NCBI GenBank assembly: GCA_949752795.1 | Contig: OX457061.1 | Span: forward strand, 127,191,530-127,255,529 | DNA from: Hyperoodon ampullatus | Lineage: Eukaryota; Chordata; Mammalia; Artiodactyla; Ziphiidae | Direction: 5' to 3' | Length of the DNA stretch: 64,000 bases | Part shown: positions 1-11,783 of the stretch, piece after piece | Numbering within the stretch: position 1 is the stretch's first letter | Layout of the letters: the number at the start of each line of letters is the position of its first letter | Notes under the pieces: model-generated | What the model was told of the DNA's origin: nothing | The model's input: the letters and a program-made list of their open reading frames with translations, nothing else | The model's database searches: none | Position numbers and translations under genes: made by a program

Positions 1-1336
1 AAAACAGGCTTTCAACAACAGATTAGAACAAACGGACTTACTTGATATATAGAGAGCATTCCATCTGAAAGCTTCAGAATATACATTCTTTTCAAGTGCA
101 CATGGAACATTCTGTAGGATAGATCGCATGCTAGGCCACAAACAAACCTTAGTAAATTTTAAAAAGTTGTCATCATATCAAGCATCTTTCTGACCAAAAC
201 GTGATGGGACTAGAAATCAACTACAAGAAAAAAAATGCAAAAATCAAATGCATGGAGGCGAAACAATATGCTACAAAATAATCAATGGGTCACTGAAGAA
301 ATCAAAATGGAAATTAAAAAAGAACACCTAGAGACAAATGAAAATGAAAACTTGACAATCCAAAACCTAGGGGATGCAGCAAAAGGAGTTCCAAGAGGGA
401 AGTTTACAGCAATACAAGCCTACCTCAGGACACAAAGAAAATCTCAAATAAAGAGCCTAACTGCACACCTAAAGCAACTAGAGAAAGAAGAACAAACAAA
501 ACCCAAAGTTAGCAGAAGGAAAGAAATCATAAAGATCAGAGCAGAAAAAAAAATTAGAGACTAAAAAAAAATAGAAAAGATCAATGAAACTAAAAGTTCG
601 TTCTTTGCAAAGATAAACTAAATTGATAAACCATTAGCCAGACTCATCAAGAAAAAAAGGGAGAGGACTCAAATCAATAGAATTAGAAATGAAAAAGAAA
701 AGTTACAACCAGGAACAGAAGTACAAAGGATCATAAAAGACTGCTACAAAACACCTATATGCAAATAAAATGGACAACCTAGAAGAGATGGGAAAACTTT
801 TAGAAAGGTATATCTATCAAGACTGGACCAGAAAGAAATAGAAAATATAAACAGCCCAATTACCAGTACTGAAATTCAATCAAATTGAATCAGTTATTTA
901 AAAACTCCCAACAAACAAAAGTCCATCATCAGATGACTTCACCAATGAATTCTATCAAACATTTAGAAAAGAGTTAACATTTACCCTTCTGAAACTATTT
1001 CAAAACATTGTAGAGGGAGGAACACTTCCAAACTCATTCTGTGAGCCCAGCATCACCCTAATACCAAAACAAGACAAAGATATCACAAAAAAAGAAAATT
1101 ACAGGCCAATATCACTGATGAACATAGATGAAAAAATCCTCAACAAAATACTAGCAAACAGAATCCAACAATACATTAAAAGGATCATAGACCATGATCA
1201 AGTGGGATTTATCCCAGTGATCGATGATTTTTCATTGCAGAAATCCGTGTGATACACTACATTAACAAATTGAAGAATAAAAACCATATGATCATCTCAA
1301 TAGATGCAGAAAAAGATTTGATAAAATTCAACATTC
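1..1336 (+). mobile_element. L1 LINE, ORF2 fragment (endonuclease end to reverse transcriptase), left part of a nested copy
   Basis: This is sense-strand L1 ORF2 cut by the window edge. It starts in the C-terminal part of the endonuclease domain, with the region around 181-215 corresponding to the end of the nuclease. It then runs through the EN-RT linker, where an open frame lies at 235-564, and into the reverse transcriptase fingers and palm (about 1040-1336). Frameshifts and stops are frequent, for example after 564, so no protein can be made. The element continues beyond the insertions at 1337-1801 and 1881-2089 and ends near 4503. It acts as host sequence for younger transposons. Subfamily cannot be assigned by eye. 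Confidence 0.9.
1260..1336 (+). repeat. Left copy of a ~77-bp target duplication
   Basis: The 77 bases here recur at 1802-1879 with only about five to seven differences. Both copies are the same piece of the resident L1 ORF2 (the RT motif A region). They directly flank the antisense L1 end at 1337-1801. The simplest reading is an unusually long target-site duplication made when that L1 end inserted. Confidence 0.8.
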
Positions 1337-1801
1337 TTTTTTTTCTTAAGGGTGTAACTAGGATTTTTTGTATTTTATATTGAAGTATAATTGATTAACA
1401 AGGTTGTGTTAGTTTCAGGTGTACAACAAAGTGATTCAGTTATACATATACGTGTATCCGTTCTTTTTTGAGTTCTTTTCCCATTTAGGTTATTACAGAG
1501 TATTGAGCAGAGTTCCCTTTGCTATACAGTAGGTCCTTGTTGGTTATCTATTTCAAATATAGCAGTGTGTACATGTCAGTCCCAAACTCCCAATCTATCC
1601 CTCCACCCATTCTTCCCACATGGTAACCATAAGTTCGTTCTCTAAATCTGTGAGTCTGTTTCTGTTTTGTAAATAAGCTCATTTGTTACATTTTTTTAGA
1701 TTACGCATATAAGTGATATCATGTGATATTTGTATTTCTCTGACTTCAGTTACTCTGATAATCTCCAGGTCCATCCATGTTGCTGCAAATGGCATTACTG
1801 A
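1337..1801 (-). mobile_element. Antisense L1 3' end inserted in the resident L1
   Basis: Read on the minus strand, this is the final ~465 bases of an L1: the ORF2 C-terminus, then the 3'UTR, then a short poly(A), which appears as the T run at 1337-1344. It is 5'-truncated, as most L1 insertions are. It lies opposite to the L1 that it interrupts and is bordered by the 77-bp duplication. The 3'UTR is of the type ending in GTACACCTGAAACTAACACA, which differs from the younger 3'UTRs at 15,000 and 26,600. Confidence 0.88.
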
Positions 1802-1879
1802 CATTAACAAAATGAAGAATAAAAACCATATGATCATCTTTATAGATGCAGAAAAAGCTTTTCATAAAATTCAACATTC
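1802..1879 (+). repeat. Right copy of the ~77-bp target duplication
   Basis: This is the second copy of the segment at 1260-1336 and restores the resident L1 reading after the antisense insertion. Its last 15 bases also became the target of the SINE insertion that follows, so the order of events can be read: resident L1, then antisense L1, then SINE. Confidence 0.8.
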
Positions 1880-1880
1880 A

Positions 1881-2089
1881 CAGGGTTCCCCTGGTGGCAC
1901 AGTGGTTGAGAGTCCGCCTGCCGATGCAGGAGACATGGGTTTGTGCCCGGCCCGGGAAGATCCCACATGCCGTGGAGTGGCTGGACCCGTGAGCCATGGC
2001 CACTGAGCCTGCGCGTCCGGAGCCTGTGCTCTGCAATGGGAGAGGCCACAACAGTCAGAGGCCCACGTACCGTAAAAAAAAAAAAAAAA
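1881..2089 (+). mobile_element. tRNA-Glu-derived CHR-type SINE
   Basis: Full-length SINE with a tRNA-like head containing an A-box-like GGCACAGTGGTTGAGAGTCC and a derived B-box region. A tRNA-unrelated body follows, then a poly(A) tail at about 2074-2093. A perfect 15-bp target duplication (AAAATTCAACATTCA) is seen at 1866-1880 and 2090-2104. It inserted in sense into L1 ORF2. The A-rich target fits L1-endonuclease-primed integration. Confidence 0.95.
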
Positions 2090-4503
2090 AAAATTCAACA
2101 TTCATTTTTGATAATAAATCTCCAGAAAGCGAGCATCAAGGGAACATACCTCAGATAATTAAGGCCATATATGACAAACCCACAACTAACACCATATTCA
2201 ACAGTGAAAAGTTAAAAGCATTTCCTCCAAGATCAGGAACAAGACAAGGATGCCCACTCTTGCCACTTTTATTCAACATAGTTTTGAAAGTCCTAGCCAC
2301 AGCAAAGAAAAAGAAATAAAAAGAATCCAGGGCTTCCCTGGTGGCACAGTGGTTGAGAGTCTGCCTGCCAATGCAGGGGACATGGGCTCGTGCCCCGGTC
2401 CGGGAGGATCCCACATGCCGCAGCGCAGCTAGGCCCATGAGCCATGGCCACTGAGCCTGCACATCCGGAGCCTGTGCTCCACAACGGGAGCGGCCACAAC
2501 AGTGAGAGGCCCGCGTACCGCAAAAAAAAAAAAGGAATCCAAATTGGAAAGGAAGAAGTAAAACTGTCACTGTTTGTAGATGACATGAAACTATACATAG
2601 AAAATCCTGAAAAAGCCAGCAGAAAACTACTAGACCTCAATGAATTCAGTAAAGCTGTAGGATACAACACTTATATACAGAAATCTGTTGCATTACTATA
2701 CACTAACACTGAACTACCAAAAAGAGAAATTAAGGAAAGAATCCCATTTACAATCACATCAAAAAGAATAAAATACCTAGGAATAAACCTACCTAACGAG
2801 GCAAAAGACCTGTACTATGAAAACTATTATATAAGATGCTGATTAAAGAAATTGAAGATGACACAAACAGATGGAAAGATATGCCATGTTCTTGGATTGG
2901 AAGAATCAAGAGTGTTACAATGACCCCACTACCCAAGGCAATCTACAGATTCAATGCAATCGCTATCAAATTAACAATGGCATTTTCCACAGAACTAGAA
3001 CAAATCATTTTAAAATGTGTATGGAAACACAAAAGACCCCAAATAGCCAAAATAATCTTGAGAAAGAAAAACAGAACTGGTGGAATCAGGCTCCCTGACT
3101 TAAGACCATACTACAAAGCTACAGTCATAAAAACAATATGGTACTGGCACAAAAACACACATACAGAGCAATGGAACAGGATAGAGACCCCAGAAATAAA
3201 CCTGTAACTTCTGATCAACTGATGTATGACAAAAGAGGCAAGAATATACAATGGAGAAAAGACAGTCTCTTCAATGAGTAATGCTGGTAAAATTGGACAG
3301 CTACCTGTCAAAAAAAAATGAAATTAGAACATTTTCTAACACCATATACAAAAATAAACTCAAAATGAATTAAAGAACTAAATATAAGACTGGATACTAT
3401 AACACTCCTTGAGGAAAACATAGGCAGAACAATATGACATGATTCACAACAACATTTTTTTGGATCCACTCTTAAAGTAAAGGAGATAAAAAGCAAAATA
3501 AACAATGGGACCTAATTAAACTTAAAAGCTTTTGCAAAGCAAAGGAAACCATCAACAAAATGAAAAGCAACCTACTGAATGGGAGAAAATATTTGCAAAT
3601 GATATGATCAATAAGGGATTAATATCTAACATATATAAACAGCTCATACAACTCAACATCAAAAAAAAACAACCTGATTAAAAAACTGGGCAGAAGAACT
3701 AAATAGACATCTTTTCCAAAGAGGAAATACAGATGGCCAAGAAGAACATGCAAAGATAGTCAATATCGCTAATCATCAGGGAAATGCAAATCAAAACCAA
3801 AATGAGATATCATTTCATATCTGTCAGAATGGCTATCATCACAAAGAACACTAATAACAAATTTTGGAGAGGGTGTGGAGAAAAGGGAACACTCATAAAC
3901 TGTTGGTGTGAATGTAAATTGGTGAAGCCACTGTGGAGAACAATACAGAGGTTTCTCAAAAAACTAAAAATAGAACTACCATATGATCCAGCAATGCTAT
4001 TCCCCAAAAAACACAAACATTAATTCAAAAAGATACATGCACCCCAGTGTTGACAGCAGCATCATTTACAGTATCCAAGATATGGAAGTAACCTAAGTGT
4101 CCGTCAACAGATGAATGGATAAAGAAGTGATACGTATACACAAAGGAATGTTAGCCATAAAAAGGAATGAAATTCTGCCATTTGCAGCAATTTGGATGGA
4201 CCTACAGAATATACCTAGTGAAGTAAGTCAGACAGAAAAAGACAAATATTATATGATATCACTTATATGTGGAATCTAAAAAATACAATTAGTAAACAAA
4301 AAAGAAGCAGATTCACAGACAGAGAACAAACTAGTGGGTATCAGTGGGGGAGGAGGGAAAATATAGAAGTGGGGGAGTGGAAGGTAGAAACTATTGGGTG
4401 TAAGATGAGCTCAAGAATATATTGTGTATCATGAGGAATAAAGCCAATATTTTGTAATAACTGTAAATGTAAAGTAACCTTTCAAAAGTGTATAAAAATA
4501 ATA
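2090..4503 (+). mobile_element. L1 LINE, ORF2 C-terminal half and 3'UTR (continuation of 1-1336)
   Basis: This resumes the resident L1 immediately after the SINE. It holds the RT palm (catalytic FxDD motif at about 2566-2590, read as FVDDM where FADDM is usual), thumb, the C-terminal segment (open at 2836-3207) and the cysteine-rich C-terminus near 3860-3930. The frame is broken repeatedly. The 3'UTR runs from about 4275 to an A-rich end near 4503. A second SINE interrupts it at 2330-2531. The valine in the catalytic motif and the stops show that it is dead. Confidence 0.9.
2330..2531 (+). mobile_element. CHR-type SINE inside L1 RT region
   Basis: Full-length sense SINE of the same family as 1881-2089, with a shorter A tail (2522-2532). 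The flanks share AAGAATCCA before and AAGGAATCCA after, an approximate 9-10 bp target duplication, and the L1 reading resumes directly behind it. It is more divergent in the body than some other copies, for example GTCTGCCTGCCAATGC. Confidence 0.93.
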
Positions 4504-7062
4504 AACCCACATATATCAATAGATATATCATCCGCACAAAATCAACATGAAAATACTGGCTTTAAATGACACGTTAGACCAGCTGTATTTAACAGATATA
4601 TAAAGAACTTTCCATCCAAAACTAACAGAATACACATTCTTCTCAAGTGCACATGGAATGGTCTCCATGGTAAATCATATGTTAGGCCAAACCAATCTTA
4701 ATAAGTTCAAAAGTGTGTAATCATATTAGGCATACATTCTGACCACAATGGTATAAAACTAGAACTAAATTAAAAATGGAAAATTCAAAATATGTGGACA
4801 TTAAATCACAGGCAACTGAACAAATGGATCAAAGAAGAAATCAAGGTAAATTAAAAAATACATTGAGACAAATGAAAATGGAAGTACAACATAACAAAAT
4901 TTACAGGATACAGCAAAAAAAAAAAAATCTAAGGGAGGGAAGTTCATAGCAACAAATGCCTACTTCAAGAAATAAGAAAAATCTCAAACAACCTAACTTT
5001 ACATCTCAAGGAACTACTTAAAAAAAAAAAAAGAACAAAGCCCAAAGTTAGTAAATAAAAGAAATTAAGGATCAGAACAGAAATAAATGAAACAAACTAA
5101 AAAGACAATAGGAAAGATCATTGAAAGTAACAGCTTGTTTTTAAGAAGACAAACAAAATTGGCAAACATTTAAGTAGACACACCAAGAAAAAGGACTCAG
5201 ATAAAAAATATCAGAAATGAAAGATGAAACATTATAACTGATACCACAGAAATACAAAGTATAATAAGACACTACTATGAATAGTTATATGTCAAAAAAT
5301 TGGACAGCCTAATAGAAATTGATAAATTCCTAGAAATGTAAACCTATCAAGACTGAATCTTGAAGAAATAGAAAGTATGAACAGACCAATTACTAATAAC
5401 TTTATTAAATCAATAATCAAAAACCTCCCAACAACAGAAGTCCAGGACCAGATAAATTCACTGGTGAATTTTACTAAACATTCAAAAAAGAGTGCCAGTC
5501 CTTCTCAAACTCTTCCAAAAAATGGTAAGGAAGGGAATGCTTCCAAATGCATTTCATGAGGTTAGCATTACCCTGATACCAAAACCAAATAAGGCCACCA
5601 CAAGAAAAGAAAGTTACAGGCCAATATCCTGATGAACATAGATGAAAAAATTCAACAAAATATTAGCCAACTGAATTCAACAATACATTAAAAGGATCAT
5701 TACCATGATCAAGTGAATTAATTACAGGTATGCAGGATGATTCAACATCCACAAACAATGTGATACACATTTACAAAACAGATAAAAATCATATGATGTC
5801 AATAGATGCAGAAAAAAACTTTTGACAAAATTCAACATACATTTATGATAAAAACTCTCAAAGTGGGTATAGAGAAAGCACATCTCAACATAATAAAGGC
5901 CATATATGACAAGCCCACAACTAACATCATATTCAAAGGTGAAAAGCTAAAATCTTTTCCTCTTTAATCAGGAACAAGACAAGGAGGCCCAGTCTCACTG
6001 TTTCTATTCAACATAGTACTGGAAGTCCTAGCCAGAAAAATTAAGCAAGAAAAATAAAGTCATCTAAACTGTAAAAGAATAACTGCAACTGTCATGATTT
6101 GCATGTGACATTACATTATATAATAAGCTCTAAAACACCAAATAACTGTTAGAATAAAAAGTTCAGTAAAGTTGTAGGATACAAAAATCTGTTGCATTTC
6201 TATACACTAAAAAAACACTAGCAGAAAGGGATATTAAAAACAACAACAACAACAATCCCATTTACAGTTGTATCAAAAGAATACCTAAGAATAAATTTAA
6301 CCAAGGATGTGAAAGAGTTGTACATTGAAAACTATAAGACATTAATGAATGATTGAAGAAGACACAAATAAATGGAAAGCTATTCCATGCTCAAGGATTG
6401 GAAGAATTAATATTGCTAAAATATCCATACTACCCAGAGCAATCTATTATTTCAATGCCATTCCTATCAAAATTCCAATGGCAATTTTCACAGAGATAGG
6501 ACATACAATTCTAAACTTTGTGTGGAACCACAGAAGGCCCCAAATAGCAAAATAAATTTTGACAAAGAGGAATAAAGCTGGAGGCATTATGCTCCCTGAT
6601 TTCAAACTATATTACAAAGCTACAGTAAGTAAAACATCATGGTATTGGCATAAAAACAGACAAATCAATGGAATACAACAGACAGCGCCAAAATAAAACC
6701 ACCCAAATATGGTCAAAATTACTAATCAAGAGAGAAATGCAAATCAAAACTACAATCAAAGTGATAAATAACAAGTGTTGGCAAGAATGTGGAGGAAAGG
6801 GGACAGTTGTGCACTGCTGGTAGAAATATAAATTGGTGCAACCACTATGGAAAGAATTATGGAGAGTCCTCCAAAAACTGAAAATGAACTATCATATGAC
6901 CCAGCAACTACACTTCTGGGTATTTTTCCAAAGAAAATGAAAACACTATTTTGAAAAGATATATTCACCCGTACATTCATTACAGCATCATTTACAACAC
7001 CAAAGTAATGAAAACAACCTAAGCGTCCACTGATAGATGAATGCATTAAAAATTACGGCATA
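4504..7062 (+). mobile_element. Older L1 LINE, degenerate ORF2
   Basis: A second, more diverged sense L1 abuts the 3' end of the first. It begins in the endonuclease C-terminal part (about 4590-4760) and passes through the EN-RT linker and RT (5560-6130). It continues with the C-terminal region (6349-6555 is open), then shows a deletion near 6715-6730. The ORF2 C-terminus ends at about 7060 without a recognisable 3'UTR. Many indels and A-run expansions, such as 4914-4927, mark it as old. The next L1 appears to have inserted into its 3' end. Confidence 0.85.
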
Positions 7063-7583
7063 GGAGAGACCTTCAAAATGGTGGAGGAGTAAGATGTGGA
7101 GATCACCTTCCTCCCCACAAATACATCAGAAATACATCTACATGTGGAACACCTCCTACAGAAACCTACTGGACGCTGGCAGAAGACCTCAGACATCCCA
7201 AAAGAGCCATGTGGGTGACAGGGTCTTGGTGCTCCAGCCAGATGTCAGGCCTCTGCCTCTGAGGTGGGAGAACCAAGATCAGGACATTGGCCCACCAGAG
7301 ACCTCCCAGCTCCATGTAATATCAAACGGCAATAGCTCTCCCAGAGATCTCCATCTCTACACTAAGACCCAGCTCCACTCAACAACCAGCAGGCTACAGT
7401 GCTGGACACTCTATGCCAAACAACTACCAAGACAGGAACACAACCACACCCATTAGCAGAGAGGCTGCCTAAAATCATAATAATGTCACAGACACCCCAA
7501 AACACACCTCTCACGTGGTCCTGCCCACCAGAAAGATAAGATCCAGCCTCATCCTCCAGAACACAGGCACCAGCCCCCCCCCC
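7063..7583 (+). mobile_element. L1 5'UTR of an internally deleted L1
   Basis: The segment starts with the 5' end of a cetartiodactyl-type L1 (CTTCAAAATGGTGGAGGAG at about 7070). The first ~135 bases match the start of the 5'UTR at 20,226. After AAAAG at 7204 the two diverge completely. The remainder is GC-richer, as expected of an L1 promoter region, and ends in a C run (7574-7583). It is joined directly to the end of ORF2, so ORF1 and most of ORF2 are missing. Confidence 0.75.
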
Positions 7584-8770
7584 AAAAAAGACCCAATCCA
7601 AAGATGGGCAGCAGATCTAAAGAGACATTTTTAAAGAAGACATACAGAAGGCCAAAAAGCACATTAAAAGATGCTCAGCATCACTAATTATTAGAGAAAT
7701 GCAAATCAAACTACAACGAGGTTATCACCTCACACTGGTCAGAATAGCCATCATCAAAAAGTCTACAAACAATAAATGCTGGAGAGGGTGTGGAGAAAAG
7801 GGAATCCTCCTTCACTGTTGGCGGGAATGTAAGTTGGTACAACCATTGTGGAGAACAGTATGGAGGTTCCTTAAAACACTAAAAATAGAGCTACCATACG
7901 ATACAGCAATCCCACTCCTGGGCTTATATCTGGAGAAAACCGTAATTCTGAGAGATATATGCACTCCAATGTTCACTGCAGCGGTACTTACAATATCCAG
8001 GACATGGAAGCAACCTAAATGTCCATCAACAGACGAATGGATAAAGAAGATGTGGCACATATATACAATGGAATATAACTCAGTCATAAAAAGAAATGAG
8101 GGCTTCCCGGGTGGCTCAGTGGTTGAGAGTCCGCCTGCCGATGCAGGGGACACGGGTTTGTGCCCCAGTCCAGGAAGATCCCACATGCTGCAGAGCGGCT
8201 AGGCCCGTGAGCCATGGCCATTGAGCCTGCGCGTCCAGAGCCTGTGCTCCGCAACAGGAGAGGCCGCAACAGTGAGAGGCCCGCGTACCGCAAAAAAAAA
8301 AAAAAAAAAAAAAAAATGAAATTGAGTTATTTGTAATGCAGTGGATGGACCTAGAGACTCTCATACAGAGTGAAGTAAGTCAGAAAGAAAAATCAAATAC
8401 AGTATGCTAATACATATATATGGAATCTAAAAAAAAAAAAGTTCTGAAGAAGCTAGGGGCAGGACAGGAATAAAGACAAAGATGTAGAAAATGGACTTGT
8501 GAACATGGGGAGGAGGAAGGGTAAGCTGGGACAAAGTGAGAGAGTGGCATGGACATATATACACTACCAAATGTAAACTAGATAGCTAGTGGGAAGCAGC
8601 CGCATAGCACAGGGAGATCAGCTCATGCTGTGACCACCTAGAGGGGTGGGATAGGGAGGGTGGGAGGGAGACGCAAGAGGGAGGGGAGATGGGGATATGT
8701 GTATATGTATAGCTGATTCACTTTGTTATATAGCAACAACTAACACAACTAACACAACACAACTTTTTAA
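7584..8770 (+). mobile_element. ORF2 C-terminus and 3'UTR of the internally deleted L1
   Basis: From the A run at 7584 the sequence is the last ~200 codons of L1 ORF2. An open frame at 7699-8202 includes the cysteine-rich motif around 7779-7830 (CWRGCGEKG...HCWREC). Then comes a 3'UTR with a polypurine tract at about 8640-8700 and an A-rich end near 8770. A SINE splits it at 8101-8316. Together with 7063-7583 this is a complete 5' end plus 3' end with several kilobases of coding region lost. Confidence 0.85.
8101..8316 (+). mobile_element. CHR-type SINE
   Basis: Full-length sense SINE with a 25-base A tail (8292-8316), inserted in the L1 just before the ORF2 stop region. The L1 text AAGAAATGA precedes it and ATGAAATTGAG follows, so the target duplication is short and partly hidden in the A tail. 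The long uninterrupted A tail suggests a fairly recent insertion. Confidence 0.93.
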
Positions 8771-10516
8771 AAAAAGAGATGTCTTATTTGTAATCACTCA
8801 AAAAAATTGACTATCTGAAGCAAAACAAGTAGCAGTGTATTAAAAGGTATATTATGTAATAATAAATACATAATAATAGCACAATGGATGGGAGAGAGCA
8901 GTTAAAATTATATAATTTGGGGTTCTTATACTATACCTGAAGTCATATGATATTATTTAAACATAGATTATAATAAATTAAAGATATGTAGAGCAACTAT
9001 GAGAAGTCATAATGAAATATAGCTAATAAGTTAATAAAGGAGATAGTAAGAATAAAAATATTCCATTGTAATAAAAGCAAAGATGAAAATAGGAAAAGAA
9101 GAGATAGATAAAATGGAAACAATAAGCATGATGGTAAATATAAACATAACCATATCAATGATTAGATGAAATATAAATGGCTAAATCCCCCAAAGAAAAC
9201 TGGTCTAAAATACAGAAATTGTCTGATTAGATTTAAAACCACAATCTATCTACATGCTTTCTACATGAAAACTACTTTAGATATGAAGACTGAAAGTAAA
9301 TTAATGCAAAAGGTGTACCATGCAAACATTAACCAAAAGAAAGCTGGAATGGTCTATATTGTCCAAAAAAGACGACTTTGGAATAAGGAATAATTCTAGG
9401 GATGAACAGGGACATTACATAATGATAAAGCAGTGAATTCATTAAGAATACACAAGGAGTTTCAACGTGGATGCACCTAACAACAGAACTTTAAATACAC
9501 AAAGCACAAAACAATGGAACTGAAAGGAAAAATAGACAAATCCACAATTACAGTTGAAAAGTCAACATTCTGCACTCATTAATCAATAGAATTAGACAGA
9601 AAATCTCAAGTACATAGAAGATTTGAACCTTACTACCTACTGCCAATAATAGGAGGACACACATTCTTGTCAAGAATATGTGGAATATTCCTCAGTATAG
9701 CCCATACTCTCTGGGCCACAAAACAAACCCTGACAAATTTCAAAGAACTGAAATCAGGCAAATTTAATTTGATTGATTTTTTTCTATTAATCAAATTAAA
9801 TTTTAAGTGAATAAGAGAAAAATATGTGGAATATCCCCAACACTTGGAAGTTCAAAAACAAACCCATGGGTCAAAGAGAAACTCACAAGGGAATTGTGAA
9901 AATTATTTGAATTAAAAATTCAAATAAAACTGAAGATAAAACATATAAAAAGTTGCAGAACATACGCATATATGAGAAAAGTCTTTAAAAATTAAATAAA
10001 TGGAGAGTTATATGGTGTTCATGGATTGAAAGACACAACACTGTCAAGATAGCAATTCCCTCCAAAGTGATTTATAGATTTAATAAAATCCCAATCATAA
10101 TCCCAGGTGGATTTTTTTGTGAAAATTGAAAGTTCATTTGGAAAGTAAAGGAAATAGTCCATTTAATTTGGAAAACAATTAAAAAATTTGGAGGCCTCTC
10201 ACTTCTGATTTCATATTTAATATGAAGCAATAGTAATAAAGACAATGAAGTGAAAACAGCAAAAAAGAAAGAGACTCATATATATAGAGAACAAACTAGT
10301 GGTTACCACTGGCGGGGGGAGGGGCAAGATGGGGGGGATTAAGAGATACAAACTACTATGAGTAAAATAAATAAGCTACAAGGATATATTATACAGCACA
10401 GGAAATATATCCAATATTTTATAATAACTATAAATGAAGTCTAGTCTATAGAAATGTTGAATCCCTATGTTGTACACCTGAAACTAATATTGTAAATCAA
10501 CTATACCTCAAAAAAA
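8771..10516 (+). mobile_element. Ancient, heavily decayed L1 remnant(s)
   Basis: This AT-rich sequence still shows L1 order. Endonuclease-like text lies at 9170-9760 (a frame at 9166-9393; CATTCTTGTCAAGAATATGTGG near 9663). RT C-terminal-like text lies at about 10,020-10,200. A 3'UTR follows at 10,270-10,516, ending with GTTGTACACCTGAAACTAAT and CAACTATACCTC(A)n. The middle of ORF2 is missing, and more than one element may be joined. The level of decay suggests a mammal-wide L1M or HAL1-like age, not a cetacean-specific one. Confidence 0.6.
9760..9803. repeat. Perfect 15-bp inverted repeat
   Basis: AAATTTAATTTGATT at 9760-9774 is mirrored exactly as its reverse complement at 9789-9803, with a 14-base T-rich spacer. 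It lies within decayed L1 sequence. It could form a hairpin or cruciform. It may simply be a local inverted duplication. Confidence 0.85.
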
Positions 10517-11660
10517 ATTTTTCCCACCCACCCCAAAACTAGACAAATTTTGCATTCTTGTAAAAAAAACCCAAAAAGACAGTGAAGTTTATTAGTTCTA
10601 CAGGTTCCATAATATGAGTGAAATCACACTGTATTTTTCTTTCTCCACCTGACTTATTTCACTTAGCACCATGCCCTCAAGGAAACTAAATTTTTGGCGT
10701 GAGCACACTGTAGGGTATGCAGAAGTAGAAACATGCTGTACACATGGAACTCATATAATGTTGTAAGTCAATGTTACCTCAATAAAATATAAAATAAAGT
10801 AAAATACAGTGTGGTATTTGGTAAAAGAAAGACACACAGACCAATAGCACAGAGTAGACAGTAAAAAGTAGATCCATACATATTTGGTCAATTGATTTCC
10901 AACAAATTTGCTAAGGAGATTCAAAAGAGAAAGGAGAGTTTATATAATAATTTGTTACTAAAACATAGGCATCATATGCAAAATAAAATTCAAATCATAG
11001 TTTGCAACATGTTCAAAATTAACTTAAAATAGATCATTAATTTTAAACTGGAACTAAACTAAACTGAAGACAGAAAACTTCTACAAGAGAACATTGGATA
11101 ATATATTAAGACTTTGGGAAAAACAAAGATTTCTTAGATAGGACACAAAACACAATATAAAATTTAAAATGATACACTTATTAGACTCAATCAAATTAAT
11201 CATACCTGCTCTTAGAAAGACACTGTTAAGAAAATAAAAATAAAATAATATCTAAAAGAGGATTTATATCTAGAACTATAATCTGTAACAAAGAACTATC
11301 ACAACTCAATAGGAGGACAAACAACTCAATAAAAATGAACAAAAGATTTGAACAGACACTTCATTTAAAAAACATTATAGAGAGAGCAACTAAGGATATA
11401 AAATGGCCCTCAGCATCATTAGTCATTCGGTAATAGAATGAAAATCACAGTGATAAACCATTACTTACTAGTGAGGATGTAGAGAAAGTATAATCCTCAA
11501 GCATTGTTGGTGCAAAATGCAAAGGTTACTATCGCTTTGGAAAATAGTTTTGCAACTTCTCATATAGTTAAACATATTTACTATGTTACCTAGCAATCTC
11601 TCTCCTAGGTTTTTACCTAAGAGAAATGAAAATATACATCCACTCAAAATTCTGTAGGTA
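10517..11660 (+). mobile_element. Ancient L1 fragments (L1M-type)
   Basis: A patchwork of old L1. Around 10,600-10,680 there is antisense text of an L1 3' end (GGTTCCATAATATGAGTGAAATC...). At 10,690-10,800 a sense 3' tail runs into AATGTTACCTCAATAAAAT. From 10,800 to about 11,660 there is sense ORF2 C-terminal text, including the region equivalent to 3200-4000 of the first L1. No frame longer than about 60 codons survives. Individual boundaries are uncertain. Confidence 0.5.
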
Positions 11661-11783
11661 AGTATGTAATCTCTGGAGAAAATGGGAAAGGTTTACATAA
11701 TTTTGAAGAATTTCAATTTCTTGCAGTTTTTATTACATTCTGTGTTAACGTTAAATATCTATGTTCTTAAAATCATGATAGGT

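Noticed and set aside
2151..2670. Antisense frames across SINEs rich in Cys, Gly and Trp
   Set aside because: Every full-length CHR SINE gives the same antisense and sense frames (CGTRASHCCG and similar), so they recur at all SINE positions and are not genes.
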